Below, piece after piece: positions 34,071 to 44,460 of a stretch of DNA of 64,000 nt; the stretch's first letter is position 1, and each line of letters begins with the position of its first letter. Below the pieces are notes generated by a model. The model worked only from the letters and a program-made list of their open reading frames with translations, was not told the origin of the DNA and ran no database searches. A program made the translations under genes and the position numbers. Source of the stretch: Pleurodeles waltl (Eukaryota; Chordata; Amphibia; Caudata; Salamandridae); contig NC_090446.1 of NCBI RefSeq assembly GCF_031143425.1, forward strand, positions 659,205,717 to 659,269,716. The letters are read 5' to 3'.

Positions 34071-37000
34071 TTTGGAGACATCAGCTTGGTCAGATGGGGA
34101 GTTGGAGGCCCATGCAGCAATGCTGGGCATCCCAAGGCATATTTTTGCTTTGACAAGGGCTCAGGCCAAAAAGCAAAAAGGACAGGGAAGCTTGGATCTT
34201 GGAACAATGGACCAAGTGCTCCCTAAAGCTAGGGCTAGTAGAAGCAAACCACTTTCTACTATCCCTCCCTCTACAGTGGATTCTACTTCTGAGGAAGAAG
34301 AATTCCCTCCCTGTGCAGAACCTACACCAGAGGAGCTGGAAGCAGACACTGCTGAGCTTTTGGGTGAAGGGGGGCCTGCCAGAGAGGAGCTGAGTGTGGC
34401 ACAGCAAACCTGTCCCACATTAGAGGGTCTCAGACAGCAAGCTGTCAAACAGGCTAATGGGGATGTCAGTGACTCTCACAGAGTTTACTGGGAGGACAAC
34501 CTCTTGTACACTGAGCATAGGGATCCTAAACCTGGAGCTGCCAGGAGATTAGTGATTCCTCAGGAGTACAGAACGTTCCTCCTAACACTGGCACATGACA
34601 TTCCCTTAGCTGGGCATCTAGGACAAATGAAAACTTGGGACAGGCTTGTTCCCCTGTTTCATTGGCCTAGGATGTCTGAGGACACAAAGGAATTTTGTAA
34701 GTCCTGTGAAACCTGTCAAGCCAGTGGCAAGACAGGTGGCACCCCAAAGGCACCCCTTATCCCACTGCCTGTGGTTGGGGTTCCCTTTGAAAGGGTAGGG
34801 GTTGACATAGTTGGCCCCCTTGACCCTCCTACTGCTTCAGGCAATAGGTTTATCTTAGTGGTAGTGGACCATGCGACAAGATATCCTGAAGCTATTCCTT
34901 TAAGGACCACTACAGCACCTGCAGTGGCAAAGGCCCTCCTGGGAATATTTTCCAGGGTGGGCTTCCCAAAGGAAGTGGTATCAGACAGAGGAAGCAATTT
35001 CATGTCTGCATACTTAAAGGCCATGTGGAAGGAGTGTGGTGTAACGTACAAGTTCACAACACCCTATCATCCACAAACAAATGGACTGGTGGAGAGATTT
35101 AATAAAACTCTCAAAGGCATGATTATGGGTCTCCCTGAAAAACTCCGCAGGAGATGGGATATCCTTCTACCATGCCTCCTTTTTGCCTACAGGGAGGTAC
35201 CCCAGAAAGGAGTGGGCTTCAGCCCCTTTGAACTTCTTTTTGGACACCCTGTTAGGGGTCCACTCACACTTGTAAAGGAGGGTTGGGAACAACCTTTAAA
35301 AGCTCCTAAGCAGGATATTGTGGATTATGTACTTGGCCTCAGATCAAGGATGGCTGAGTACATGAAAAAGGCCAGTAAAAACCTTCAGGCCAGCCAAGAG
35401 CTCCAGAAGCAATGGCATGATCAGAAGGCTGTTTTGGTTCAGTACCAACCAGGGCAGAAAGTGTGGGTCTTGGAGCCTGTGGCCCCAAGAGCACTCCAAG
35501 ATAAATGGAGTGGTCCCCACACAATTGTTGAAAAGAAGGGAGAAGTCACCTATTTAGTTGACTTAGGCACTGCCAGGAGTCCCCTTAGGGTGCTCCATGT
35601 CAACCGCCTGAAACCCTACTATGACAGGGCTGATCTCACCCTGCTCATGGCAACTGATGAGGGACAGGAAGAAGACAGTGATCCTCTACCTGATCTCTTC
35701 TCTTCCACAGAACAAGATGCTCTTGTGGAAGGTGTAGTTTTGGCAGATTGTCTTACTGCTGAGCAGAAAGACCATTGCATAAATCTCCTAGGACAATTTT
35801 CAGAACTCTTCTCTACTGTGCCAGGCACCACTTCTTGGTGTGAGCACACTATAGATACTGGAGACAGTTTACCTGTCAAAAGTAAGATCTATAGGCAGCC
35901 TGACCATGTCAGGGACTGCATAAAGCAAGAAGTTCAGAAAATGTTGGAACTAGGAGTGGTTGAGCACTCTGACAGTCCATGGGCTTCTCCTGTGGTACTG
36001 GTACCAAAACCCAATTCTAAAGATGGAAAGAAGGAAATGTGGTTTTGTGTAGACTATAGAGGTCTCAACTTGGTAACCAAAACTGATGCTCACCCTATAC
36101 CCAGGGCAGATGAGCTTATAGATACACTGGCATCTGCCAAGTATCTAAGCACTTTTGATTTGACTGCAGGGTATTGGCAGATCAAATTGTCAGAAGATGC
36201 TAAACCTAAGACTGCATTTTCTACCATTGGAGGACATTACCAGTTTACTGTAATGCCTTTTGGTTTGAAAAATGCACCTGCCACTTTTCAGAGGTTGGTG
36301 AACACAGTCCTGCAAGGGCTGGAAGCTTTCAGTGCAGCATATTTGGACGATATAGCTGTCTTTAGCTCCAGCTGGGATGATCACCTGGTCCACCTATGGA
36401 AAGTTTTGGAGGCCCTGCAAAAGGCAGGCCTCACTATCAAGGCTTCAAAGTGCCAGATAGGGCGGGTAAGGTGGTTTATCTGGGACACCTTGTTGGTGGG
36501 GAACAGATTGCACCACTTCAGGGGAAAATCCAAACAATTATTGATTGGGTTCCCCCTACCACTCAGACTCAGGTGAGAGCCTTCCTAGGCCTCACTGGGT
36601 ATTACAGGAGGTTCATTAAGAACTATGGCTCCATTGCAGCCCCTCTTAATGACCTCACATCCAAGAAAATGCCTAAAAAGGTATTATGGACAGCAAACTG
36701 TCAGAAAGCTTTTGAGGAGCTGAAGCAGGCCATGTGCTCTGCACCTGTCCTGAAAAGCCCTTGTTACTCTAAAAAATTCTATGTCCAAACTGATGCATCT
36801 GAATTAGGAGTAGGGGCAGTCCTATCACAACTTAATTCTGAGGGCCAGGATCAACCTGTTGCTTTTATTAGTAGGAGGTTGACCCCTAGAGAAAAGCGTT
36901 GGTCTGCCATTGAGAGGGAGGCCTTTGCTGTGGTCTGGGCTCTGAAGAAGTTGAGGCCATACCTGTTTGGCACTCACTTCATTGTTCAGACAGACTACAA

Positions 37001-37178
37001 ACCTCTACTTTGGCTAAAACAAATGAAAGGTGAAAATCCTAAATTGTTGAGGTGGTCCATATCCCTACAGGGAATGGACTATACAGTGGAACATAGACCT
37101 GGGAGTAGCCACTCCAATGCAGATGGACTCTCCAGATATTTCCACTTAGACAATGAAGACTCATCAGGTCATGGCTAG
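34027..37178 (+). pseudogene. pol: Pol, copy 2, broken by a 1-nt deletion in RT
   Basis: Integrase and most of reverse transcriptase are as in copy 1, including the YLDD motif. One A is missing near 36463 (GGGCGGGTAAGG against GGGCAGGGTAAGG in copy 1). This shifts the frame just after the RT palm, so the first frame stops at 36576. The RT end and RNase H continue in another frame from about 36396 to 37178. The RNase H residues remain visible there. The copy cannot make a complete Pol as it stands. Confidence 0.92.
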
Positions 37179-37207
37179 TCTTATTGTCCTTCGTTTGGGG
37201 GGGGTTG

Positions 37208-40202
37208 TGTAGGAAAGTACCATCTTGCCTGGCATGTTACCCCCATTTTTCACTGTATATATGTTGTTTTAGTTGTATGTGTCACTGGGACCCTGGTAAC
37301 CCAGGGCCCCAGTGCTCATAAGTGTGCCTGAATGTGTTACCTGTGTAGTGACTAACTGTCTCACTGAGGCTCTGCTAATCAGAACCTCAGTGGTTATGCT
37401 CTCTCATTTCTTTCCAAATTGTCACTAACAGGCTAGTGACCATTTTTACCAATTTACATTGGCTTACTGGAACACCCTTATAATTCCCTAGTATATGGTA
37501 CTGAGGTACCCAGGGTATTGGGGTTCCAGGAGATCCCTATGGGCTGCAGCATTTATTTTGCCACCCATAGGGAGCTCTGACAATTCTTACACAGGCCTGC
37601 CACTGCAGCCTGAGTGAAATAACGTCCACGTTATTTCACAGCCATTTTACACTGCACTTAAGTAACTTATAAGTCACCTATATGTCTAACCTTTACATGG
37701 TAAAGGTTAGGTGCAAAGTTACTTAGTCTGAGGGCACCCTGGCACTAGCCAAGGTGCCCCCACATTGTTCAGAGCCAATTCCCTGAACTTTGTGAGTGCG
37801 GGGACACCATTACACGCGTGCACTACATATAGGTCACTACCTATATGTAGCTTCACAATGGTAACTCCGAATATGGCCATGTAACGTGTCTATGATCATG
37901 GAATTGCCCCCTCTATGCCATCCTGGCATAGTTGGCACAATCCCATGATCCCAGTGGTCTGTAGCACAGACCCTGGTACTGCCAAACTGCCCTTCCTGGG
38001 GTTTCACTGCAGCTGCTGCTGCTGCCAACCCCTCAGACAGGCATCTGACCTCCTGGGGTCCAGCCAGGCCTGGCCCAGGATGGCAGAACAAAGAACTTCC
38101 TCTGAGAGAGGGTGTGACACCCTCTCCCTTTGGAAAATGGTGTGAAGGCAGGGGAGGAGTAGACTCCCCCAGCCTCTGGAAATGCTTTCTTGGGCACAGA
38201 TGTGCAAAATTCTGCATAAGCCAGTCTACACCGGTTCAGGGACCCCTTAGACCCTGCTCTGGCGCGAAACTGGACAAAGGAAAGGGGAGTGACCACTCCC
38301 CTGACCTGCACCTCCCCTGGGAGGTGTCCAGAGCTCCTCCAGTGTGCTCCAGACCTCTGCCATCTTGGAAACAGAGGTGCTGCTGGCACACTGGACTGCT
38401 CTGAGTGGCCAGTGCCACCAGGTGACGTCAGAGACTCCTGCTGATAGGCTCCTTCAGGTGTTAGTAGCCTATCCTCTCTCCTAGGTAGCCAAACCCTCTT
38501 TTCTGGCTATTTAGGGTCTCTGTCTCTGGGGAAACTTTAGATAACGAATGCAAGAGCTCATCCGAGTTCCTCTGCATCTCTCTCTTCACCTTCTGATAAG
38601 GAAACAACTGCTGACCGCGCTGGAAGCCTGCAAACCTGCAACATAGTAGCAAAGACGACTACTGCAACTCTGTAACGCTGATCCTGCCGCCTTCTCGACT
38701 GTTTTCCTGCTTGTGCATGCTGTGGGGGTAGTCTGCCTCCTCTCTGCACCAGAAGCTCCGAAGAAATCTCCCGTGGGTCGACGGAATCTTCCCCCTGCAA
38801 CCGCAGGCACCAAAAAGCTGCATTACCGGTCCCTTGGGTCTCCTCTCAGCACAACGAGCGAGGTCCCTCGAATCCAGCGACTCTGTCCAAGTGACCCCCA
38901 CAGTCCAGTGACTCTTCAGTCCAAGTTTGGTGGAGGTAAGTCCTTGCCTCACCTCGCTGGGCTGCATTGCTGGGAACCGCGACTTTGCAGCTACTCCGGC
39001 CCCTGTGCACTTCCGGCGGAAATCCTTTGTGCACAGCCAAGCCTGGGTCCACGGCACTCTAACCTGCATTGCACGACTTTCTAAGTTGGTCTCCGGCGAC
39101 GTGGGACTCCTTTGTGCAACTTCGGCGAGCACCGTTTCACGTATCCTCATAGTGCCTGTTTCTGGCACTTCTCTGGGAGCTACCTGCTTCAGTGAGGGCT
39201 CTTTGTCTTGCTCGACGTCTCCTCTCTCTTCAGGTCCAATTTGCGACCTCCTGGTCCCTCCTGGGCCACAGCAGCGTCCAAAAACGCCAAACGCACGATT
39301 TGCAACTAGCAAGGCTTGTTGGCATCCTTTCGGCGGGAAAACACTTCTGCACAACTCTCCACAGCGAGAGGGATCCGTCCACCAAAGGGAAAGTCTCTAG
39401 CCTTTTTTGTTCCTGCAGAAACCTCAGCTTCTTCTGTCCAGTAGAAGCTTCTTTGCACCCGCAGCTGGCATTTCCTGGGCATTTGCCCATCTCCGACTTG
39501 CTTGTGACTTTTGGACTTGGTCCCCTTGTTCCACAGGTACCCTAGATTGGAAATCCACAGTTGTTGCATTGCTGGTTTGTGTCTTTCCTGCATTATTCCT
39601 CTAACACGACTTCTTTGTCCTTAGGGGAACTTTAGTGCACTTTGCACTCACTTTTCAGGGTCTTGGGGAGGGTTATTTTTCTAACTCTCACTATTTTCTA
39701 ATAGTCCCAGCGACCCTCTAAAAGGTCACATAGGTTTGGGGTCCATTCGTGGTTCGCATTCCACTTTTGGAGTATATGGTTTGTGTTGCCCCTATCCCTA
39801 TGTTTCCCCATTGCATCCTATTGTAACTATACATTGTTTGCACTGTTTTCTAAGACTATACTGCATATTTTTGCTATTGTGTATATATATCTTGTGTCTA
39901 TTTCCTATCCTCTCACTGAGGGTACACTCTAAGATACTTTGGCATATTGTCATAAAAATAAAGTACCTTTATTTTTAGTATAACTGTGTATTGTGTTTTC
40001 TTATGATATTGTGCATAGGACACTAAGTGGTACTGTAGTAGCTTCACACGTCTCCTAGTTCAGCCTAAGCTGCTCTGCTAAGCTACCATTATCTATCAGC
40101 CTAAGCTGCTAGACACCCTATACACTAATAAGGGATAACTGGGCCTGGTGCAAGGTGCAAGTACCCCTTGGTACTCACTACAAGCCAGTCCAGCCTCCTA
40201 CA
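37208..40202 (+). repeat. LTR 3 of the Gmr1-like array
   Basis: 2,995 bp, TGTAGG...CCTACA, followed by the second CTCCT at 40203-40207. It shares several base states with LTR2 against LTR1. The splice-site pair (38936/39536) and AATAAA (39957) are retained. Confidence 0.95.
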
Positions 40203-40207
40203 CTCCT
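40203..40207. repeat. Target-site duplication, right copy (CTCCT)
   Basis: Exact match to 19058-19062, directly after the terminal CA of LTR3. Confidence 0.9.
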
Positions 40208-40900
40208 CAAACAACTGTTTTGTAGCGGTCCAAGATATTAAAGCTGTAAAGGAAAGTAATGACTGAGAAAATAGAGAGGAGCCTGGATTTGCTAGATAAG
40301 GGTCTGCAAACATTGCATAAAAAGTGCACAGAAGCCGGGCAAAGGATATCCAACTTGGAGAATGGTCAACAGCTTCATTCAGAGGCTACAACCAGACTTC
40401 TTAAACACATGCAGCTATTGAAGGATAAAGAAGACGACCTCGAAAATAGATCGAGGGGATTGAACCTAAGACTTGCTGTGGTCCTGGAAACTTTCAGCCA
40501 CAACCAAGTCTTGTCCAAGGAGATCACAAAGCTGTGGTCCAAATATGTTTTATCTGATTCCTGCACAGACCTTTATGCATGGGCCCATAGAGTTTCTTCC
40601 ATGGCACCTAAGGATGTCACCAGACCGCAAACTATTTTAGTGGGAGGATATACTTAAAAGAGCCATCCATCTGAAATCTGTAAAAGTAGGAGACAACTTT
40701 TCATTTAAGGTCTTTTCGGACATGGCATAACAGACCTCCAGGAAACATTGGGAACTGAAATGTTTGTTAGAGCCTCTGAAGGCTAAAGGTGTCCAGGCAC
40801 ATTTGTTGCACCCTGCTAAATGAATGTTTTGTGGCCAAAAGGTTCCATATGTATACCAATCCTACTGATGTAGAAATTCTATTGTTAAAATGGGGAGGCT
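40208..40900 (+). pseudogene. L1-type LINE ORF1 remnant
   Basis: L1 ORF1 encodes an RNA-binding trimeric coiled-coil protein. A 132-codon frame from 40259 has a coiled coil and then the typical block KDKEDDLENRSRGLNLRL (compare the conserved E-[DN]-R-S-R-R-x-N motif, here with Gly for Arg). Further recognisable pieces follow in other frames: AWAHRVSSMAPKD near 40.59 kb, and a C-terminal block around FKVFSDMA and EPLKAKGVQAHLLHPAK at 40.70-40.81 kb. Frameshifts and stops show decay. The Gmr1 array inserted at or just before its visible start. The only other L1 part nearby is ORF2 on the opposite strand at 16.4-18.95 kb. Confidence 0.75.
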
Positions 40901-41192
40901 CTAAAACATAATTTGGACATGTTTCAGGCCACCACCGGTGCAGGAAGAAACGCACCACATGGTAACTGATCTTTTAGTTCCTGGCTTCCCGGGGCGGAGT
41001 GCTTAGGGCAGGTAGGTGGGGAGATGCACAGGTTGGGTGTGAGGGAGTGGGGGATGGTGGAGGGAGGTGGGGGAAAGCGGATGTCTGGTGTTGGGGGGTA
41101 ACTGGATGGAAAAAATTGCTTAGGAACAGTAGCCAAGTGTGGGTGAGAATGTTTCTATTGGTCCCACAGTCAGCATCTGCAGAGTGCCGAAG

Positions 41193-41430
41193 ATGCCTGA
41201 ACCAGCCAAGTCTGTGTCAACTCCAAAGAAGGGCTCCAAGAAAGCCCTGTCCAAGCCGCCCAAGAAGGACAGGAAGAATTGCAAGAGGAGCAGGAAGGAG
41301 AGCTACACCACCTACATTTCATATTGTTGAAGCAGGTGCAGCCGGCCACCAGAATCTCCTTCAATTCCATGGGCATCATGAACTCCTTCGTGAACTACAT
41401 CTTTGAGAGCACCACAGCAGTATCTTCCAA
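41193..41430 (+). pseudogene. Histone H2B pseudogene
   Basis: Starting at ATG 41193, the reading [19 protein letters not shown]...RSRKESY.TY matches the basic N-terminal tail and first helix of histone H2B. A 1-nt loss near 41322 then shifts the frame. The match resumes with [20 protein letters not shown] and FVNYIFES, corresponding to the conserved H2B histone-fold segment [28 protein letters not shown]. After about 41430 similarity fades, so the C-terminal third is lost or unrecognisable. Substitutions such as Asp to Tyr at FVND and loss of lysines in the tail also mark it as non-functional. No poly-A tail or intron evidence decides between a retrocopy and a displaced piece of a histone cluster. 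Confidence 0.88.
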
Positions 41431-41559
41431 GAAGGACTCTCAGATTTGCTATTTCTTTCAATCTTGTGGTCCTCAAGTTTAAAAATCTTCTTGGGGTGGC
41501 AGAAGTTTTATTGTTGGCATAACTAAACTCCACAAAAACCCTTCCAATTGAACTGAAAA

Positions 41560-41740
41560 ATAAATCAGATTTGGTAGCCATTAGGAAAGCCCTAAAAATC
41601 TGGCTTTTCTCACATTAAATCTTTCACTGTTCACTTCATTCTTCAGTTAGCAACCCTTTTGAGACTTTTTCGTGCCTAGACACCTCAGGCTATTCGTGCA
41701 CGCTATAAATTACATTTTCATTTCATTTCAATTGTCAATA
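41560..41740 (+). repeat. Possible LINE (L2/CR1-like) 3' tail
   Basis: AIRKALKIWLFSH can be read near 41580-41617, similar to the C-terminal LK.WLF motif of L2/CR1-type LINE proteins. It is followed by CGCTATAAAT and a short ATTTC-type repeat, as LINE tails of this type often have. The segment is short and the call tentative. Confidence 0.35.
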
Positions 41741-42069
41741 GGGTCAAATAGAGAAACTGGTCTTGAGTGAGATACAATATACACATATAGATAATAGAGA
41801 AATAAAATGGACTGGTCACAGTGCCCTTTCCTCGGAATCTGCACGTTGCTGAGCAAAAGGCCCACCTCCCGGCGTCACCAACTCAGAAAGCTATTAGAGC
41901 ACAGAGGATTGATGAAGCCAGGTGGGGGGAAAGGGAAATTAGGATAGGGAACTGCAGGGAGAGAGATCTGAAAAGGAAATGGTTAAAACATATATGCATA
42001 TACTCATTCATCAACAGTGTTAACTCACAAATATGCTCTTGGACAAAGGCGTCTCTGATAGCAAATTGA

Positions 42070-42440
42070 GGCCCTTATGAACTGGGCGTGGCCTTTCTTT
42101 GAATCATGGAACAAGAACATCCTTTAATCACGACACATGAGAATGGCGTGATCCTTGGACAATGATCATATTCAGAATAATAACCGAATTGAGACCCTCA
42201 TGAACTGGGCGTGGCCCTTCTTTGAATCATGTGAACAAGAACAACCTGTGATCACGACACATGAGGATGGTGTGAACCTTAGACAATGATCATATTCAGA
42301 ATAATAACCGAATTGAGACCCTCATGAACTGGGCGTGGCCCTTCTTTGAATCAAGGAACAAGAACAACCTGTAATCACGACACATGAGGATGGCGTGAAC
42401 CTTAAGCAATGATTACACTCAGAATAATAACCGAGTAACA
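42070..42440. repeat. Three ~122-bp tandem units in the left LTR
   Basis: Each unit begins near GAACTGGGCGTGGCC and ends near AGAATAATAACCGA, with small differences. The right LTR has the same three units at about 48620-48990. They may be promoter/enhancer repeats of U3, as tandem repeats in LTRs often are. Confidence 0.8.
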
Positions 42441-42544
42441 ATTATACTTTTCACTCAATGAATGTCAGAGCTCAGCATAGAAATTTCACAAGGACTTAAA
42501 TATGCATCTCACATGTCGCACTTCCTAAAGAAATGAAACTACGA

Positions 42545-42838
42545 TGTGCTTTTCTCTTTTTAGAACCAAAACGCCCTTTTATTCCTCTGTGCCTGTAGCG
42601 CTTTTCTCTTTGTGCCTGAATCGCTTTTCTCTTTGTGCCTGCAGCGCTTATATCATTGTGCCTCAAGCGCATTTCTCTTTATGCCTTAAGCGCTTTTCTC
42701 TTTGTGCCTGAAGTGCTTTTCTCTTCGTGCCTGAAGCGCTTTTCTCTTCGTGTCTGAAACGCTTTTCTCTTTGTGCCTGAAGCGCTTTTCTCTTCGTGCA
42801 TGAAGCGCTTTTCTCTTCGTGCCTGAAACGCTTCTCTA
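42545..42838. repeat. 21-22-bp minisatellite in the left LTR
   Basis: About thirteen units of the type CGCTTTTCTCTTCGTGCCTGAA with point variants. The same array sits at about 49095-49388 in the right LTR. The minus strand gives a Lys/Arg-rich frame by chance. Confidence 0.85.
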
Positions 42839-43294
42839 CTTGTAAATAGAAATGCCCCTCCGATTGACCTTACCGCTACGAGTACGACCTACTCGTTATT
42901 GAATCCCAATGGAAAACAAGAAACTCTGCCTCGCTGCAACTCAGCTCTTTTCCTGAAAATTAAACTCCATGAGGTCAGGCTGAAACCGAATTCTCCAAAA
43001 TAGTGAGCACTGTGCTTGGGTGTGGCTGGGCTTTATAGGACTGCCACACCCCAAGATGGCCGCTGCCCCTAAAATCTTGGGAGTTGTAGTCCCTTCATGG
43101 AGTGCCACTGATAGGTGCATTGTGTCCCCCAATGCCCTGACCCTGCAGCTACATGAGTTTTATCACAGGGCAGGCGATGCAGGTGGCTATTCCTGGAGCA
43201 AGAGGGGATGAATAGCGGGACGCATGAAGCGCTGCAAATGCACAAAGTGGAGGTCAGGGCGGGTCCAAGGCCGCGCACAGCCTTATTCCTGACA

Positions 43295-44460
43295 TTACAC
43301 CCCCCTTCCGAGCGCAGTCCAGGGCCCGGCTTATCAGAGTGGAGGAGATGACAGCATTGCACCAAACGTGGTGCATGGACATTCCGTGCAGGTTCCCATG
43401 AATCATTTTCAGGTCCTTAGCCCTTCCAGGACACTAAGTAGCAGAGGGAAGATCCACGATATTGAGAGTCTCGAATGAATTGCACCTCGTACTCCCAATG
43501 ACCTTGGACTAAAAGAGGAGCAGGTTGTGCAGCACATGAGGGCAAAGCATGTTTAAGAAGTGAAGTGTCAAACTTGATGGATTTTTAAGGACAATGGCAA
43601 TTTTAGTTTATATGTTACGGGGTTCACTTGTCACAGTATTTCATAAGGCCCTATGAATTTTGGATGAAACATATTTTTATTCTTAAACGCAAAGTTTTTT
43701 GAGGGATAACCAAACCCTATCTTTGTCTGTGTAATGAGGGCCAGGATGGTGTTTTTTGTCATATTGCAATGTATATCTTGTCATTGCCTGGTGTAGATTA
43801 GCTTGTAATTGTGAATGCATTTGTTGCATGTGTGTTAACATATCCATGACTGCTGGTGTGGTTTGAGTAGAAGCAGAAAGTTTGAATGTTAAAATGTGCA
43901 GATGACGCTCGTATAAACCATAGAAGGGAGTTGAGTTTATTGAAGAATGGTGGGGGTTGTTATAAGCCAGTTCTGCAAGCCACAGGAGATGCAGCCAAGT
44001 ATTTGGGGACTTTGTTGCGTAACATCGTAAGTATTGTTTTAGAGTTTGGTTAAGTCCCTTTGTTTGACCATCCGTTTGTGGATGGTGACAAGTGGATGAG
44101 GTTGAATCAATTCGTAAGGCTTTACACCATTGCTGTCCAAATTTGCAGGAAATTGTGTCCCTCTATCAGAGAGAATGACTCTTGGAAGTCCATGAAGGTA
44201 AACAATGTTTCTTAAAATAATATTTGCTAAGGTGTTAGATGTTGGGAGACCTTTACATGCAAAACAATTGGCATATTTGGTAAGACTATCTAACACCACT
44301 AAGATTGCCGAATATTGTTTTACCTGAGGAAGACCAGTAATAAGATCCATAGTGATATGTTCCCATGGATGACTGGGAAGGGGTAGAGGTATTAATAGAC
44401 CCTTAGGTTTACTGTGTTTGCTTTTGCATTGTGAACATACTCGCATGATTGCAGCATTTG
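43295..44460 (-). pseudogene. pol: Chromovirus integrase with C-terminal chromodomain, frameshifted
   Basis: The integrase core reads HPWEHITMDLITGLP (first Asp) and VILSDRGTQFP (second Asp). Near 44130 a frameshift occurs and the glutamate block continues in another frame as HPQTDGQTKGLNQT, where the expected Glu position shows Lys-Gly. Further on, WLAELAYNN is readable. At about 43.35-43.50 kb there is a chromodomain (EYEVQFIRDS, YLVSWKG, NDSWEPARNVHAP). Chromodomains bind modified histone tails and steer integration. Frames change several times, so the gene is dead. Confidence 0.82.

Larger units (their letters stand above)
19063..40202 (+). mobile_element. Tandem Gmr1-like Ty3/gypsy retrotransposon: LTR-internal-LTR-internal-LTR
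   Basis: The array has three near-identical LTRs (19063-23622 with an inserted Tc1 element, 28921-31912, 37208-40202), each starting TGTAGG and ending CCTACA. The two internal regions (23623-28920 and 31913-37207) share the middle LTR. One CTCCT duplication flanks the whole. Each internal region encodes gag, aspartic protease, integrase, reverse transcriptase and RNase H in that order. Placing integrase before reverse transcriptase is the diagnostic arrangement of the Gmr1 lineage, as known from the literature. LTR lengths are about 2,995, 2,992 and 2,995 bp once the Tc1 insertion is removed. The few differences between copies indicate recent insertion. Both copies are inactivated by private mutations. 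Confidence 0.93.
41813..43294 (-). repeat. Left LTR (3' LTR) of the chromovirus
   Basis: 1,482 bp; on the minus strand it starts TGTCAGGAATAAGG and ends GTGACCA (a mutated GTGACA). It contains three tandem units of about 122 bp (42070-42440) and about thirteen units of a 21-22 bp minisatellite (42545-42838). Confidence 0.85.

Noticed and set aside
30369..39354. A 231-codon minus-strand frame kept in LTR2 (30369-31064) and LTR3 (38659-39354)
   Set aside because: It is antisense within nearly identical LTRs, so conservation is only youth. The LTR1 version is broken, and no domain is visible.
42545..42838. Regular 21-22-bp repeats considered as a CRISPR array
   Set aside because: Units abut directly without unique spacers, lie in an LTR, and the sequence is from a vertebrate-type genome.
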